DNA from: [Phialemoniopsis] sp. UDSM-2020
Taxonomy: Eukaryota; Ascomycota; Sordariomycetes; Thyridiales; Thyridiaceae
Direction of reading: 5' to 3'
Assembly: GCA_018873225.1 (NCBI GenBank)
Contig: JAEILZ010000001.1
Coordinates: 2,108,001 to 2,172,000, forward strand
Length of the DNA stretch: 64,000 bases
Position 1 is the first letter of the stretch. The number at the start of each line of letters is the position of its first letter. The translations under genes were made by a program, and so were the position numbers. Positions 53,199 to 64,000 of the stretch are shown piece by piece. Below the pieces are notes generated by a model. That model was not told the origin of the DNA and made no database searches. It was given only the letters and a program-made list of their open reading frames with translations.

Positions 53199-56100
53199 CT
53201 ATTCCTCATCAGCCTCGGCCTCGGCCTCGGCCTCCTTCTCAGCCTTGCGCTTCTCCGCCTCCACCACCCACTCCTTGGCCTTGGCCCGCACCTTCTCCTT
53301 GCTCTTTGCATCGCCGTGTTCCTCCTCCCACTTGCCCCACCGTTCAAACCACTTCATGGCCACCCTCGGCTTGAGCCCTTTGGCTTTGGTGCGCCGCTCA
53401 AACAGGTCCCTGATGACCGTGGGGTCCGCATCTCCATCCTTGCCCTTAGCTCGCTCAGCTCTGAAGTACGAGTTCTCGAGGTCCAGTAGGCGGCCCCAGA
53501 GATCGGCTCGTTTGGGCCAATTGTCGAGGATGCCCTCGAAGATGGTCCGGCCACGCTCAGGATTGCCGCTGGGCGATTGGAACTCCAAAGAGGCAAACTC
53601 GGTCATGAGCGTGAGATGCTCATGCTTCTCCAGTCTTTGCATAGCGCGGGGAAGCAGAGCACGGGCCCGATCGGGCGCCTCAAGGTGATAATGCAGGAAG
53701 TGAGCGTAGTCAACCCAAACCTTGGGCGACTTAGATCCGAACAACTTGAGTATGTTCTGGAAGAGATCATCCGCTTTCTGTGAGGCCGGGTCAGTTGGTG
53801 TTTCTTACCAGATGGGTACATCTTGGAGACAAGGAGCCTGAACTTACACTGTGCTTGGTTGACTGTATGTAGCTTTGAGCCAACCGTTCGTAGACTTCCT
53901 GCTTGTCATTGTATTGGCAGGCCCTCTTGAAGACCTCATCAAGAGTTTCGTCGGTACCGTAGGCAACCTCCAAGTTGAGGTAGGCAATCCACATGTTGAA
54001 CTTCTCAGTCTCCTCGCGTGGGTTGATGGTGTCGAGTGCCCTTTCAGCAACCTCCCGGGCCTTGGCCAACTCGCTAATCCTCATTTGGAACGCCATGTAG
54101 GCGGTCCAGAGCTCGGACGAATTGGGTTGACCAAGAAGGAGTCGCTCGAAGTCACTCGCGTTCTGCGGTCCCTGAGCGTCGAGATTGGCAGTACGGTCTA
54201 CCTGGATCTCGGCCTTTCTCTTCTTGGTCTTCTTCTTCTCTCCAACCTCCTCATCTGCAGAGAGATCCTTGCCATCATCAGCATCGTCTAGCGCGGCCCC
54301 AGACCAGTCAAACCCGCCAGCCTCAAGCCCAGGACCGGTGGCTGTTGCCGTGTCGACCATGTCCACATCGTCATCCAAGGAATCCTCATCATCGGAGAGG
54401 AGCTCATCATTGTCTGTGCCAGTGATGAGCACAGCCCCGCCGGCATCGAGCATGTCCTCATCTTCGCTGTCTTCGGCGTCAGAGTCCAGACCTGCACCGG
54501 CGTCTTCGTCATCCTCGTCGACGTCCATATCACTATCCTCACCGTCAAAGTACGACGGCTTCAGACCGAGGTTGATCCTCTTCTTCTTGGCATCGACAGC
54601 AAGCACCTTGGCTTTGACCTTGTCGCCTTCTTTGTACAGCTTTCTGGCATCCTTGACAGGGTTCTCCGCCATTTCGCTGCGATGGCACAGTCCACTAACG
54701 TTGGCTGAGTTGTCGAGCAAGATGAATGCGCCAAAGTCCTCAGCCTTGCGCACCTTGCCAGTCACGATTTCGCCCTCGCTGAAGCTTTCCAATGTGCGAG
54801 GTGGCACATAGTTCTCGTCAACGACGGATGCCTTTAGGCTCAACTGGATGTGGCCGACAGTCGCATCCACAGACACCACTCTGGCTTTGACGAGCTGGTC
54901 GATTTGGAAGTGGTCCTTCCACTCCTTCAGATACCGATCCGAAAGGTCCGATACTCTTATAAAACCGGTGATGTCGCCGCCCAAGTTGACGAACAAGCCC
55001 TTGTCTGCCACGTTCTTGACAAAGCCTCGTACAATATCTCCAGCCTCGATCTTCGATCCTTTGACAAGCTCCCGGTCCTCGACGGGGAGTGAAGAGTTCA
55101 GAACTCGCGAAGGTCGGGCAGATAGCCTGATCTTCTTGTTGCTTTTATCGAGCTCCACAACGGCTACCCGAATGATATCGTTCTTCGAGTAAGGCAGAGT
55201 CGTAGCGAACTCATAGTCATCGGCGAGATCCACGAGGTGAATCGGACCGGAGACTGCCTGGCCAAGTTGAACAAGAACCTGCCTGTCATTGACCTTGGTG
55301 ACCTTGCCGGGTAGCACCATGCCCTGCTTGACAGTGTCCCAAGTGAGGATCTCAGATGCACCGGGCGCGCGAGCCGAGAGGTCTAGGCGGCCATTTTCTG
55401 CATCTACGCCCGTGACCCGGACACGAATAGCGGTCCCCACGGGGTAGTTTGTAGCCAGATCTTGCACCTGCGAAAGATCGTCGGAAACATCAAAGGCGTT
55501 CAATCTACCCCGAACAGTTGGGGTCAAGCTGACCCAGAGGCAGTTAGGTCCGTGATTGTTGACAAACCCGAGCCATTTGGAACCGGCCTCCACCTGAGCC
55601 AGAGAAAGAGGCTTGGGGTTGTCCTTGCTCCGTAGTGTGCTCGGTTTGGCAGAACAGTCCAGGAGAGACTGCGTGGTCCTGTGAGAAAATGCGAGGAACG
55701 TGTGAGTGCGAGCATCGTGCACTCCGAGTACACGAACATCGACAATCTGCTTGACTTTGAATTTCGATAGCGGTTCCTTGGCACTTGGAACGTCCTCCCA
55801 GTCGTCAAATATCTCCGAGATAGCAATGCGACCGTGAATATTGTCAGCCAAAGCGATGTTGAGTTGGGTTTCCTTGATAGCCGTAATCTTTGCCTTTGTC
55901 ACTCTTCCCACAGTCACATCATCCAACGTCTTGATGGTGCTGTCAATGGGGTTTTCTGCGACCTTGACCGGCTTGGCTTTAGGGGCCTTGTCAGCTTCGG
56001 AAGGTATGGAAACCACCAGCCTTCCATTATCGACAGAGATAATCTTGACATCCAAAGACTGGAATTTGTGGAGACCAAAGTCATGCTCACCCTGAGCCTT

Positions 56101-58730
56101 ACTCGGCATCAAAGACTTGGGCAGCAATGCAGTCAGACTGCCTCCGAACTGAATGAAGGCAGCCGTTGCGGTAACGTTGCGTACAAAGCCAGACACAACA
56201 GCTCCAACCTTGGCATCGTCCCATGTGGCGAGAAGGTCACCAGCCTCACCAGCTTTGACAAGACTAGGCTTTTGGGAAACGACGAGAGCTCGACGTCCTT
56301 CATTCTTGTCGATGACAACCAGTTGAGACAGAACCTGCCCAACGTGAATCTTCTTCAGCGCAGACAAGTTTTTACTTGTAGACTTGTCCGAAAGATGACC
56401 AACCGGTAGGGTCGCCCTGAGCAGGCTCCCTTCCAACTCCAGGAAGATGTCATCCTCGGTCTTCTGTGTCACCTTTGCGGCTACAATGTCTCCTAGCTTG
56501 AGATTCTTCAAAGCCAGTTGCTTTTCCATACCGAATGCCGATGGATCTTTGCATGAGACAATGAGTTTGTTGGTGTCGGGTTCAGCATCAAGAACGCGAA
56601 CGTTCACGACCTGGCCAACGCGGAAATGCTCCTTCGGATCGTGAATATAAGCCTCGCTCATTTCAGCGATGGGCAGGAAACCCCTCAAAGAGCCATAGAA
56701 TTGGACAACAGCACCATTATGGAGGACGTTGATGATGGTGCCGGGTGTCTGAAGACCGACGGAAACCTGGTCAAAGGATGACAGCGGCGAGGCTTCTGAG
56801 TTGACCAAAGTCTTCTTCAATGTAAGACGGAATTGGTGCTTGAGAGGATCGGTAGACAAGACACGGGCCTTCACCTTCATCCCTTCCTTGAACTTCTTCT
56901 CGGGATGTTGCAGGTGAACGTCTGCCATGTGTATTTCTGGAACAAGGCCAGAAATGCCGTCTGCCAATTTGACAATCAAGCCGGAAATTCCTTTCTCGTT
57001 GATGATCAACTTCTCGATCACCCCGTGGACGACTTGGCCAACTGGAATGTCGCTGATGCGCAGGAAGGGCTGCTCAAGCACGGTTTTCTCGAATGACAGG
57101 AGATAGAGCCCATCAAAAGAGTTGTAACCGATGACTCGGCCACGATGGACGGACCCAACCTTGAATGGGCCGCTGGACTCGTACAAGGCATCCACCTTCC
57201 CATCTTTGACTCGAGAGATATGAACAAAGCCAGGTACGCCCTTCACGCCCAGATCCACCCAAAGGCCAATATCTGGCTCGACTCTGCTAACCTCACACTT
57301 CTCAATGATGGAAGAGGTGGGCATGGCATCAAGGGGTAGTTTATCCGTTCCTTTGATGGCTGCGGTTTTGTCCTCCATGGAAAGTACGTGATTCAGCAGA
57401 GACACGCCAAGCTTTGGGGTCGAAGCCGTGGGGAAATTGCAGATGATTCGGGCCTTGGTTTTGGATCCAACCTTGAATGACTCTTCCAGGTCTGTGCCAT
57501 TGGGCCCGGCCCCTGAGTGCGTCAAGTCAGCCGTGACATCTAGGTGGCCTAGAATCTTGCCAGCCAATCCTCGTCGCGAGACTTCGGAGACGAGCACGTC
57601 AACTACGCTTCCCGGAAGGAAAGACTTGATCGTCGACGCGTCGGTTGCAACGTTCTTGCTGCTCCCAAGCTTGGTTTGCAAAGTTGACAGTTGCACAACC
57701 TTTCCTTTGGTGTTCTTCTTGATAACAAGGCAAAGAAACACAGAGCCGGGCTGCAGTCTGCCTTCCTCAATCTTCGGATCAACCTCCTTCTTTGGAAGGA
57801 AGGCCCGGAGCTCAGACCCCTCAATACCGAGACTCATGACAAATCCATGATCTTCATCGCTCAAAATCGATGCCATGACCGTGCAGTTCTCGACAATATC
57901 TTGATCAGAAAGCCCAGAATTGGCAAGTTCGGGCAAAAGAGAAAGCTCAATCCGACGCTTGCTTTTGCTAGAGTTGCCTGTGCTGTCTTCTGTTGTTGAT
58001 GTGACGTACGCCCGGATATATTGGCCAATCTGGAAGAGATTCGACAATTCGATATCGTCTTCAGCATCTTCATCCTCCTTGTCATCCGAGTCGGCAGCCT
58101 CAGCTTCGATTCGCTCGGTAAGTGTTTGCGAGATGGATGTTATAGGGATGTGGCCTGTCAAATTATTTGGCAGGTTTACAACCAGATCGAGGGCATGGAT
58201 CTCGGAGACTTGGCAGAGCACGAGAGATCCTTTCACAAGACGCTGTAACTCTGTTAGAGAGGCCCATAACGTAGGGGTTAATCTGAACCTACCTTGTAGT
58301 TAAGGCTTTCGATCTTGACCGAGTCCTCATCGTGAATGATCTTGCTGTCATGAGAATCTCCCTTCGCGGCAGACTTGCCCTTCTTCTTCTTGGTTGCCTT
58401 GCTTGTCTTGCCAGCATTGTTACCGGACTGTTCTTCGAAAAGAGCATCGGCCTTGGCCTGAACCTGGATTTGCTTCTGCTCAAGAGGAGAAAGAACACTG
58501 CCACCGCCACGGGGGAAAAGAGGTTCTTCTTCTTTGAGACGGGAAATGACCGGGGCTTTCACGGGTTTCGAGTCCGAACTTTTCGCAGACTTTGCGTCGT
58601 CGCCCTTGGCATCTGGCTTCGATGCCTTGTCTGCTTTGGGGCGCTTGGAAGGCCTTCCATCGGAGGAAGGTTTGGAGTGTTTTGCTGCTGATGGCCCACC
58701 TGGCGCATCTTTGCGCTTCAGAGAGCTCAT
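53199..58730 (-). CDS. RRP5: rRNA biogenesis protein RRP5
   Basis: RRP5 is a nucleolar scaffold needed for both 18S and 5.8S pre-rRNA processing. Three exons are inferred: 58730-58293, 58242-53848 and 53777-53199, giving 1803 residues, as expected for the family. The first junction joins SLNYK to RLVKGSLVLCQV and the second joins STKHS to KADDLFQNILKLFGSK, both in phase 0. The Lys-rich N-terminus is followed by roughly a dozen S1 RNA-binding repeats (for example IEAGDIVRGFVKNVADKGLF and FSEGEIVTGKVRKAEDFGAF). A very acidic linker (about 54330-54540) separates these from HAT/TPR-like C-terminal repeats (LNLEVAYGTDETLDEVFKRA, YAHFLHYHLEAPDRARALL). The last residues are an Ala-Glu repeat encoded by CCTCGG units (plus strand, 53213-53230). 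Confidence 0.96.
53213..53230. repeat. Hexamer tandem repeat (CCTCGG)3 at the RRP5 3' coding end
   Basis: Three perfect CCTCGG units on the plus strand encode an alternating Ala-Glu tract at the RRP5 C-terminus. A coding microsatellite such as this may vary in length between isolates. Confidence 0.85.
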
Positions 58731-59360
58731 GGTTGCAAAACACGACCCTCGACTTTGTGTCGAGTGTACTATGTGTGCTTTGAAAACTTTGGTGTCGCAG
58801 TAACACCTTGGGATTCTCAATTCAAGCAGCAGGCGCTAAAGTTGAGCATCCTCAGAAAAAAAAATATTGGTGGTGGAGCAGGGACCGATAAGATAAGAAA
58901 GTGCTACTTTCAAAAATTAGCCAAGAGTCCAGACTGGATTCGGGGTGAATGGGGTTCTGCACTGACCAGTCTAGCATGGTGCTCCGCTCATTCCACGAAA
59001 GCCGGGCGCCTTGGCTCATGTGCTGCCATGAGGCGCCAGGGCGCTCTCGAGCTATGACGTGCCCCCGGCTTCAGTGGTTATTGGTGGGGACGCCCACTGG
59101 CATTCTGGAGGGGTAGCGCTTATCTTATGGGGCTTGGTACTTGATGAACAGCACTAAATGCACTATGAGAGCAGGTACCTGCATCGTGAATCGGTCCACG
59201 TTGTCCCTGCTGCCAGGCACCATCCCGTCCATAACAAACCTCGGCCTAAGCGCATCATCTATTATCATTCCTCAAATCCTCCGCATGTCAGATCGTCAAC
59301 GCTAAACTCTTGCTTCTAGAACCGCTGAAAATGGTCAGTGGTCGGTGAATAGAACGCAAG
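58731..59360. promoter_or_regulatory. Bidirectional promoter between RRP5 and the YML020W-like gene
   Basis: 630 bases between divergent start codons. No telobox or other recognised rRNA-biogenesis element was found by eye, in contrast to the eIF3l/EFL1 interval. Confidence 0.45.
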
Positions 59361-62210
59361 ATGAGCCCTCGAAAGCGTGCGCGTCCAAATCCAGCAGATG
59401 GAAGCTCTGCCAGTCTTCCCATGAGCATCGCATCCCAGTCGAGCACGACGTCACAAACTCCAGCCACCGCCTCGTCACTCAAAGAGCCAGGGATAGCTTC
59501 CCGGCGACAGCAGTCCAACACAAGCACTACCAGTGCTACCTCGAGCCAGAAATCGTTCAAACAGGTCAGTTTGTATTGGATGTACTGAGATGTGTGTTGT
59601 ACTAAATTCCTACTAGGTGCATAAGGCGCGCAGTTGGTACGGATCATGGCCACGAGCTCCCAAATCGTCCGCCTCGACCCAGGTCGCAAGGGAAACAATC
59701 CTGGGGGACACCTCGAAACCTTCTTCGATTCCAGACTTCAGTCGATATGATACCAAGAAATCTTCAGACTCAACGAGCCTCAACGAGTCTGCAGAGCCTG
59801 CGGTTGGTCTCCCTAAAATCCCTGAGAATGGATCAACTACACCCAAAGATGGACCCAACGCCGAAGAAACGCAAAGGGAAACGCAGGTGAAAACGCAAGC
59901 AAAGGCGGCAAAGCCTGACGCAGCTGATAGCGCAAGACAAGAAGATGCCGCTGTGACTGACAGTCCACTGCCGGTACTTCAACCTCCAACTTCTCCACCT
60001 TCTGCTGATGCCGTTGAGCGTCCTTCGACGGCAACAGGCTCCGGTTGGCTAGGTTGGCTTGGCAGGCCAGCAGGTGCACCTCCTACCACACCGAAGGTAC
60101 AAAAGCAGTCCACCGAAGATGTCAAAGAGCCAGAACCAGCAGACTTGCCACCCTCAACCCCCGAAGACACCAAGAAAATCCCAGAGACCACGCAGACCCC
60201 GGCCCCAGCAGATGAATCGGCGCCTGGCACATCTTGGTTTGGCTTCTGGTCGGCCACACCACAGCCGAATAAAGTCTCTGCTTCGTTGCCACAACCAGAT
60301 ACAACGACTACAGGCACTGCAACGGACACACCGGCTCCTGTTGAAAACACCAAAGACCCGGAAGATGTCGTCATGCCTGATGCCCCACCGACAAGCCCGC
60401 CAGGGACTGCCTCAGCTGGCTCGACATGGGCATTTTGGTCTCGGGACACGGGCACCAAGAGCAAGGGAAAGACATCTGGGCCTCAAGAGGAGGGACAGCT
60501 TGCTGTGATGGGAGAAGGATCAGAGGCCCACCCCAAGGCGGCCAGCGGCGTTGAGGTTAAGGACGGCACTTCCAAACCCTCTTCGGTGAAAGACAAGCCG
60601 ACGAAACAGACTACCACCCAGGAGAGTCCTTCGAAGAAGAACAAGAGAATGAGGCCCAAATCAATGGAGATGGAGGAGAGTGTTCCATCCCGCCCGGACA
60701 CTCCTGCGTCCGAGACATCAAATAAAGGGGACACGGTCAAACAACCGACCAAGGGCTCGACGCCGCCGAAACAATCCACGCCGAATCTGCTTCTACCATC
60801 TTTTGGAAAGACATATCGCATGAAGGAGAACCCTTCTATCCTCCATCAGATAACACAGCTGATCCTGCGGACCCGACAAAGCCCGGCAAAACACGTTTTT
60901 CTCGCCGCTGAGCCTCCCAAGATCAAGAAGGCGGTGGCCATTGGAGTTCATGGTCTCTTCCCAGCCGCTTACCTTAGACCGATGATTGGACAACCCACTG
61001 GGACATCCATCAAATTCGCCAATCACTGTGCTGAAGGTATCAGGAGATGGGCTGATGCCCATGGCTGCGAAGATTGCGAGATCGAGAAGGTCGCCCTTGA
61101 AGGAGAGGGAAAAATTGGAGAGCGGGTCGAAAACCTCTGGAAGTTATTGCTTAATTGGATCGATCACATCCGTAGTGCCGACCTCGTCATCCTAGCTTGC
61201 CACTCTCAGGGCGTGCCTGTCGGAATCATGTTGGTTGCGAAACTGATCGAGCTTGGTATCATCAGCGCCCCGAGAATTGGCGTCTGTGCTATGGGTAAGC
61301 TACACCCTTTGCCATGCAACCCCACACGGTATTGTTGCTAATTTTGTTTCAGCCGGTGTTTCCCTGGGTCCATTCCCAGACTATAGGTCGGGGATGGGCA
61401 TGCTTATGGGCTCAGCCCATGAGCTTTGGGAGTTCGCGAACCCCGAAAGCGAGATATCAAAGCGCTACCAGAAGGCATTAGACGTTGTTCTTGATTACGG
61501 AGTGCGGGTAACGTATGTTGGAAGTATTGACGACCAAGTCGTGCCTTTGGAGGTAAGATCATCCTTTAAATTTCGAAAAATGGACTTTACTCACCCATTG
61601 ATTATAGTCTGCGATTTACTCGCCGGCCGCACACCCGTACATCTACAGGGCTGTATTCATTGACGGAAGGATACATGCACCAGACTTGTGAGTTATCTTG
61701 AACAAAAGCGATCGAAGGATGCGACTAACAATCATTCTAGCATTGCGCATTTGGTTGGATTTGCTTGCAAGTTACGGAACCTGGGAATATCGGACCACGG
61801 CTTGATCAGGGAGCTCTCTGTCCCCCTCGCCGGAAGTCTCTACTCGGGAGAGGGGCACTCGCGCCTCTATGACGATCAGCAAGTATACGAGTACGTAGAC
61901 TCCCATCCCCATCTACCGTTTTCGGCCCACAACTGACCCGTCTTCACTCAGTCTCGCCGTGACACACGCTCTCGAAACCACAAGCGTGGGCAAGGTACCC
62001 GTCGAGATCCGCAAGCACGAGGCGCTGACAAACCCCAACCCATACCACCTACCGTGGATCATGCGCGGCATGCTCGAGGAGGACTTTGTCAAGACGGACC
62101 TGTCGGCCGAGACGGCGGAGCTGCTGACGCAGTTTGACGACTGGAAGCCGACGACCAAGGCGTTGAAAGACGTCAAGTATAGACTAGAAGCTGTGAGGTC
62201 GAAGCTTTAG
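59361..62210 (+). CDS. YML020W-like alpha/beta-hydrolase-fold protein with disordered N-terminus
   Basis: Six exons are inferred: 59361-59564, 59617-61294, 61353-61552, 61608-61687, 61741-61890 and 61952-62210, giving 856 residues. Donors GTCAGT, GTAAGC, GTAAGA, GTGAGT and GTACGT pair with in-frame AG acceptors. The first ~470 residues are disordered and Pro/Ser/Thr-rich, with three Trp-rich motifs near residues 209-219, 272-282 and 336-345. The C-terminal half is a conserved globular domain: KKAVAIGVHGLFPAAYLRP, DLVILACHSQGVPVGIMLVAKL, GVSLGPFPDYRSG and TYVGSIDDQVVPLESAIYSP. The CHSQG sequence resembles a GxSxG nucleophile elbow with the first Gly replaced by Cys, and DDQVVP resembles the acid turn. 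Yeast YML020W is uncharacterised, so enzyme activity is not established. Confidence 0.85.
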
Positions 62211-62667
62211 ACTAGACAAGTAGGCGCACACACTGAGGGATGGTGTAGCCTTGAGAGGGAGAGGTGGTTAGGATGGCACTTTCGGAGTTTTTCATGGCAA
62301 GATTGCTTAGGGCGGCACACGAGGTTTTGCAAAGGGGTGCTCTTTTACACAAGCGGGCATTTGTACTTTTAGCGGAATACCCTAGATTCGTTCGGATAAC
62401 GATAGAATGGAACGATTGTTATGGCTACTCTTTGATGACCTCACATTTGAACCGGGTTCAGGAAGTGAGCGATAGTTTTCTCCTATAATACAATCATGCT
62501 GTCTATTGCACACAGAGCTTTGTTGTCACCCATCCAAATATAGTACAAATATCGCCCCAGACTCCAGATAATCTACACGACCTCCTATAATATTACAGTA
62601 GTCCCGAACTGGTTCGCTGCCCATGCAATGATTTTCAGAAGTACAAAGTCCACCACTCGGAGGGGAT
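62211..62667. other. Convergent 3' intergenic region
   Basis: Separates the ends of the YML020W-like gene and MPP alpha. A/T-rich near 62480-62600, as expected for two 3' untranslated regions. Nothing else seen. Confidence 0.4.
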
Positions 62668-64000
62668 CTACCTCTTGCCGAGCTGCCATTTGTAGATCAT
62701 GTCCTGGATCTCCTCCCACGACATCTGCTTCGTGGTGACGCCCGCGGCCTGCGCCTCCTGCAGCACGACTGTCGGCGCGCCACTGCCGTTGCCGGGGTTG
62801 TCGACCATGCCGCCGACGACCTTGCTGGCCACGCGCCGCAGGTCGTTGACTGTGAGGTCGTTGATTTTGCGCGTCATCTCGTGGACGGGGATCTTGCGCC
62901 CGTGAATCTGGACCTGGCGGCCCAGGTCCTCGAGTTCGACCATGCGGCTCTCAAGGTTCATGAGCAGGGAGGACCGCAGCTGGTTCTTTGCGCGGCTGAC
63001 CTCGGTCTCGCCGAGGGCGCTGAAGCCGGTGCCCAGGGTCAGGGCGCGCAGTTCGCGGCACATGACCTCGAGCATCTTGCCGGTGCGGCCGGGGTAGCAC
63101 GAGGCGGCGATGCCAAAGAGGCCCGAGTCCGTGTAGGAGTGGTTGAAGGCGACACAAGACTCAACCCAGCCGTGCTGGTTGAGGACATTGGTATAGAGGC
63201 GGGAGTACATGCCCTTTCCAGGTCCACCGGCGGAGAAGGAGCCACCACCACCCAGAAGAGTTTGAAGGGTGGCGAGGGCATAGATATCGTCAGAGGAGAT
63301 AGGGAGACCCTCGAACGCAAGCTGGATGTGGGTGAAAGTGGGGAGGTTGGGGTTCAGCGGTGGAGGCTGCGGCGGTAGAGTTAGGAAACCGCCTGTGTAA
63401 TGAGAAGGGCGAATGAGATTCTCTTTGAGTGTGGAAGGGTGAGTTGATACGACATTTGCGTTCTGAGATGCTGAAGTGGAGAGGTTCTTAAGGAAGGGTA
63501 TCTTAGACATAAGGTTTGGGCTTTGTGATGAGGTCGCTGAAGACGGGGATGATGCCAACGAAGAGTCGCTGCTCTCTGAGGCAAGCGAATCTATCGATGT
63601 CTCAGAGCCCGTGCGGGAAAGAACTGATGGCTCCGCGGCCTTCATGTCTCCAAAGTGCTGCTCCGTCAGTGCAACAGCATCCGCGTGCGGAATACCGGCA
63701 AAGGCAACGACTATCCTCTCGGGCCTGTAGAAGGCATCACGGTATGCAGTGATGACATTCTTGTCAATGGCTGCTAGCCTCTCTTGAGGGCACAGGAGCG
63801 GGTTTCCGAGGGTGTTGTCCTTGAATGCCGCCATGTGAACCAGTTCGGGCAGAATCAACTCTGGCTTGGACCAAATCTCCTTGATCTCATACTCCGCGGT
63901 CTCGAGCTGTTGCTCAATCTCTTCGTCGGTGAGCTGAGGTTTACGAATCGTTTCGGCCAAGAGGCCGACAGTCGCGGGAATGGCGGCATTGAAGGTGGCG
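62668..64000 (-). CDS. MAS2: Mitochondrial processing peptidase alpha subunit (5' partial)
   Basis: MPP alpha pairs with the catalytic beta subunit in the mitochondrial matrix and helps bind presequences for removal. The frame remains open to the right edge (ATFNAAIPATVGLLAETIRKP), so the N-terminus lies outside the window. About 444 residues are visible. The alpha-specific glycine-rich loop is intact (LGGGGSFSAGGPGKGMYSRLY), followed by FNHSYTDSGLFGI. The inverted zinc-binding HxxEH motif of the beta subunit is absent, as expected. A Ser-rich insertion of about 75 residues (around 63420-63640) sits before HYTGGFLTLPPQPPPLNP. I recall such an insertion from other filamentous-fungus MPP alpha proteins but not from yeast. 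Secure. Confidence 0.95.
   Translation of the reverse strand, partial: ATFNAAIPATVGLLAETIRKPQLTDEEIEQQLETAEYEIKEIWSKPELILPELVHMAAFKDNTLGNPLLCPQERLAAIDKNVITAYRDAFYRPERIVVAFAGIPHADAVALTEQHFGDMKAAEPSVLSRTGSETSIDSLASESSDSSLASSPSSATSSQSPNLMSKIPFLKNLSTSASQNANVVSTHPSTLKENLIRPSHYTGGFLTLPPQPPPLNPNLPTFTHIQLAFEGLPISSDDIYALATLQTLLGGGGSFSAGGPGKGMYSRLYTNVLNQHGWVESCVAFNHSYTDSGLFGIAASCYPGRTGKMLEVMCRELRALTLGTGFSALGETEVSRAKNQLRSSLLMNLESRMVELEDLGRQVQIHGRKIPVHEMTRKINDLTVNDLRRVASKVVGGMVDNPGNGSGAPTVVLQEAQAAGVTTKQMSWEEIQDMIYKWQLGKR

Overview
This is nuclear DNA of a filamentous ascomycete (Pezizomycotina, probably Sordariomycetes). Several genes carry short spliceosomal introns of about 50-110 bases with GTAAGT/GTACGT-type donors and CTAAC/CTGAC-type branch sites. 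The products include lineage-typical proteins: a SAT4/PTH11-type seven-helix receptor, a PEX11C-like peroxin, a filamentous-type MPP alpha and a long Fmp27 lipid-transfer protein. Intergenic spaces are 0.4-2.9 kb, there are no operons, and genes lie on both strands in divergent and convergent pairs. The species cannot be named from sequence alone.

Layout. 1-10952: an EH-domain protein of the IRS4 type (truncated by the window), phosphatidylinositol synthase (PIS1), a CorA-like membrane protein, an LCCL-domain membrane protein, a PEX11-family peroxin and a small secreted, probably GPI-anchored, cysteine-containing protein. 12783-17962: a Golgi pH regulator/GPR89-type channel, a universal-stress-family protein with an in-frame 90-base intron, and a short Ser/Pro-rich unknown. 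20823-29552: translation and ribosome genes, namely eIF3 subunit l, the ribosome-maturation GTPase EFL1/RIA1 (divergent from eIF3l) and an eIF4B/Tif3-type RRM protein. 30415-42873: a Tim17/22/23-like membrane protein, a small hydrophilic unknown, and the 9-kb uninterrupted FMP27/BLTP2 gene. 45045-50954: a large disordered unknown and a SAT4-type receptor with an RGG-like tail. 53199-64000: RRP5 (pre-rRNA processing), a YML020W-like hydrolase-fold protein with three Trp-rich repeats, and mitochondrial processing peptidase alpha (truncated by the window).

These are mostly core housekeeping genes rather than a cluster with one pathway. Common themes are ribosome biogenesis and translation (eIF3l, EFL1, eIF4B, RRP5), membrane lipid and ion homeostasis (PIS1, FMP27, GPHR, CorA-like) and mitochondria/peroxisomes (MPP alpha, Tim17-like, PEX11C-like). 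I found no transposon, secondary-metabolite cluster, CRISPR array, rRNA or convincing tRNA. No clearly undescribed system stands out. The best leads are small: unusual exons, a possible regulated intron in the stress protein, a stop codon embedded in a perfect donor site, an RGG-like receptor tail and Trp-rich repeats in a disordered region.

Intron boundaries were placed by hand from splice consensus and reading-frame continuity. No transcript data were used.
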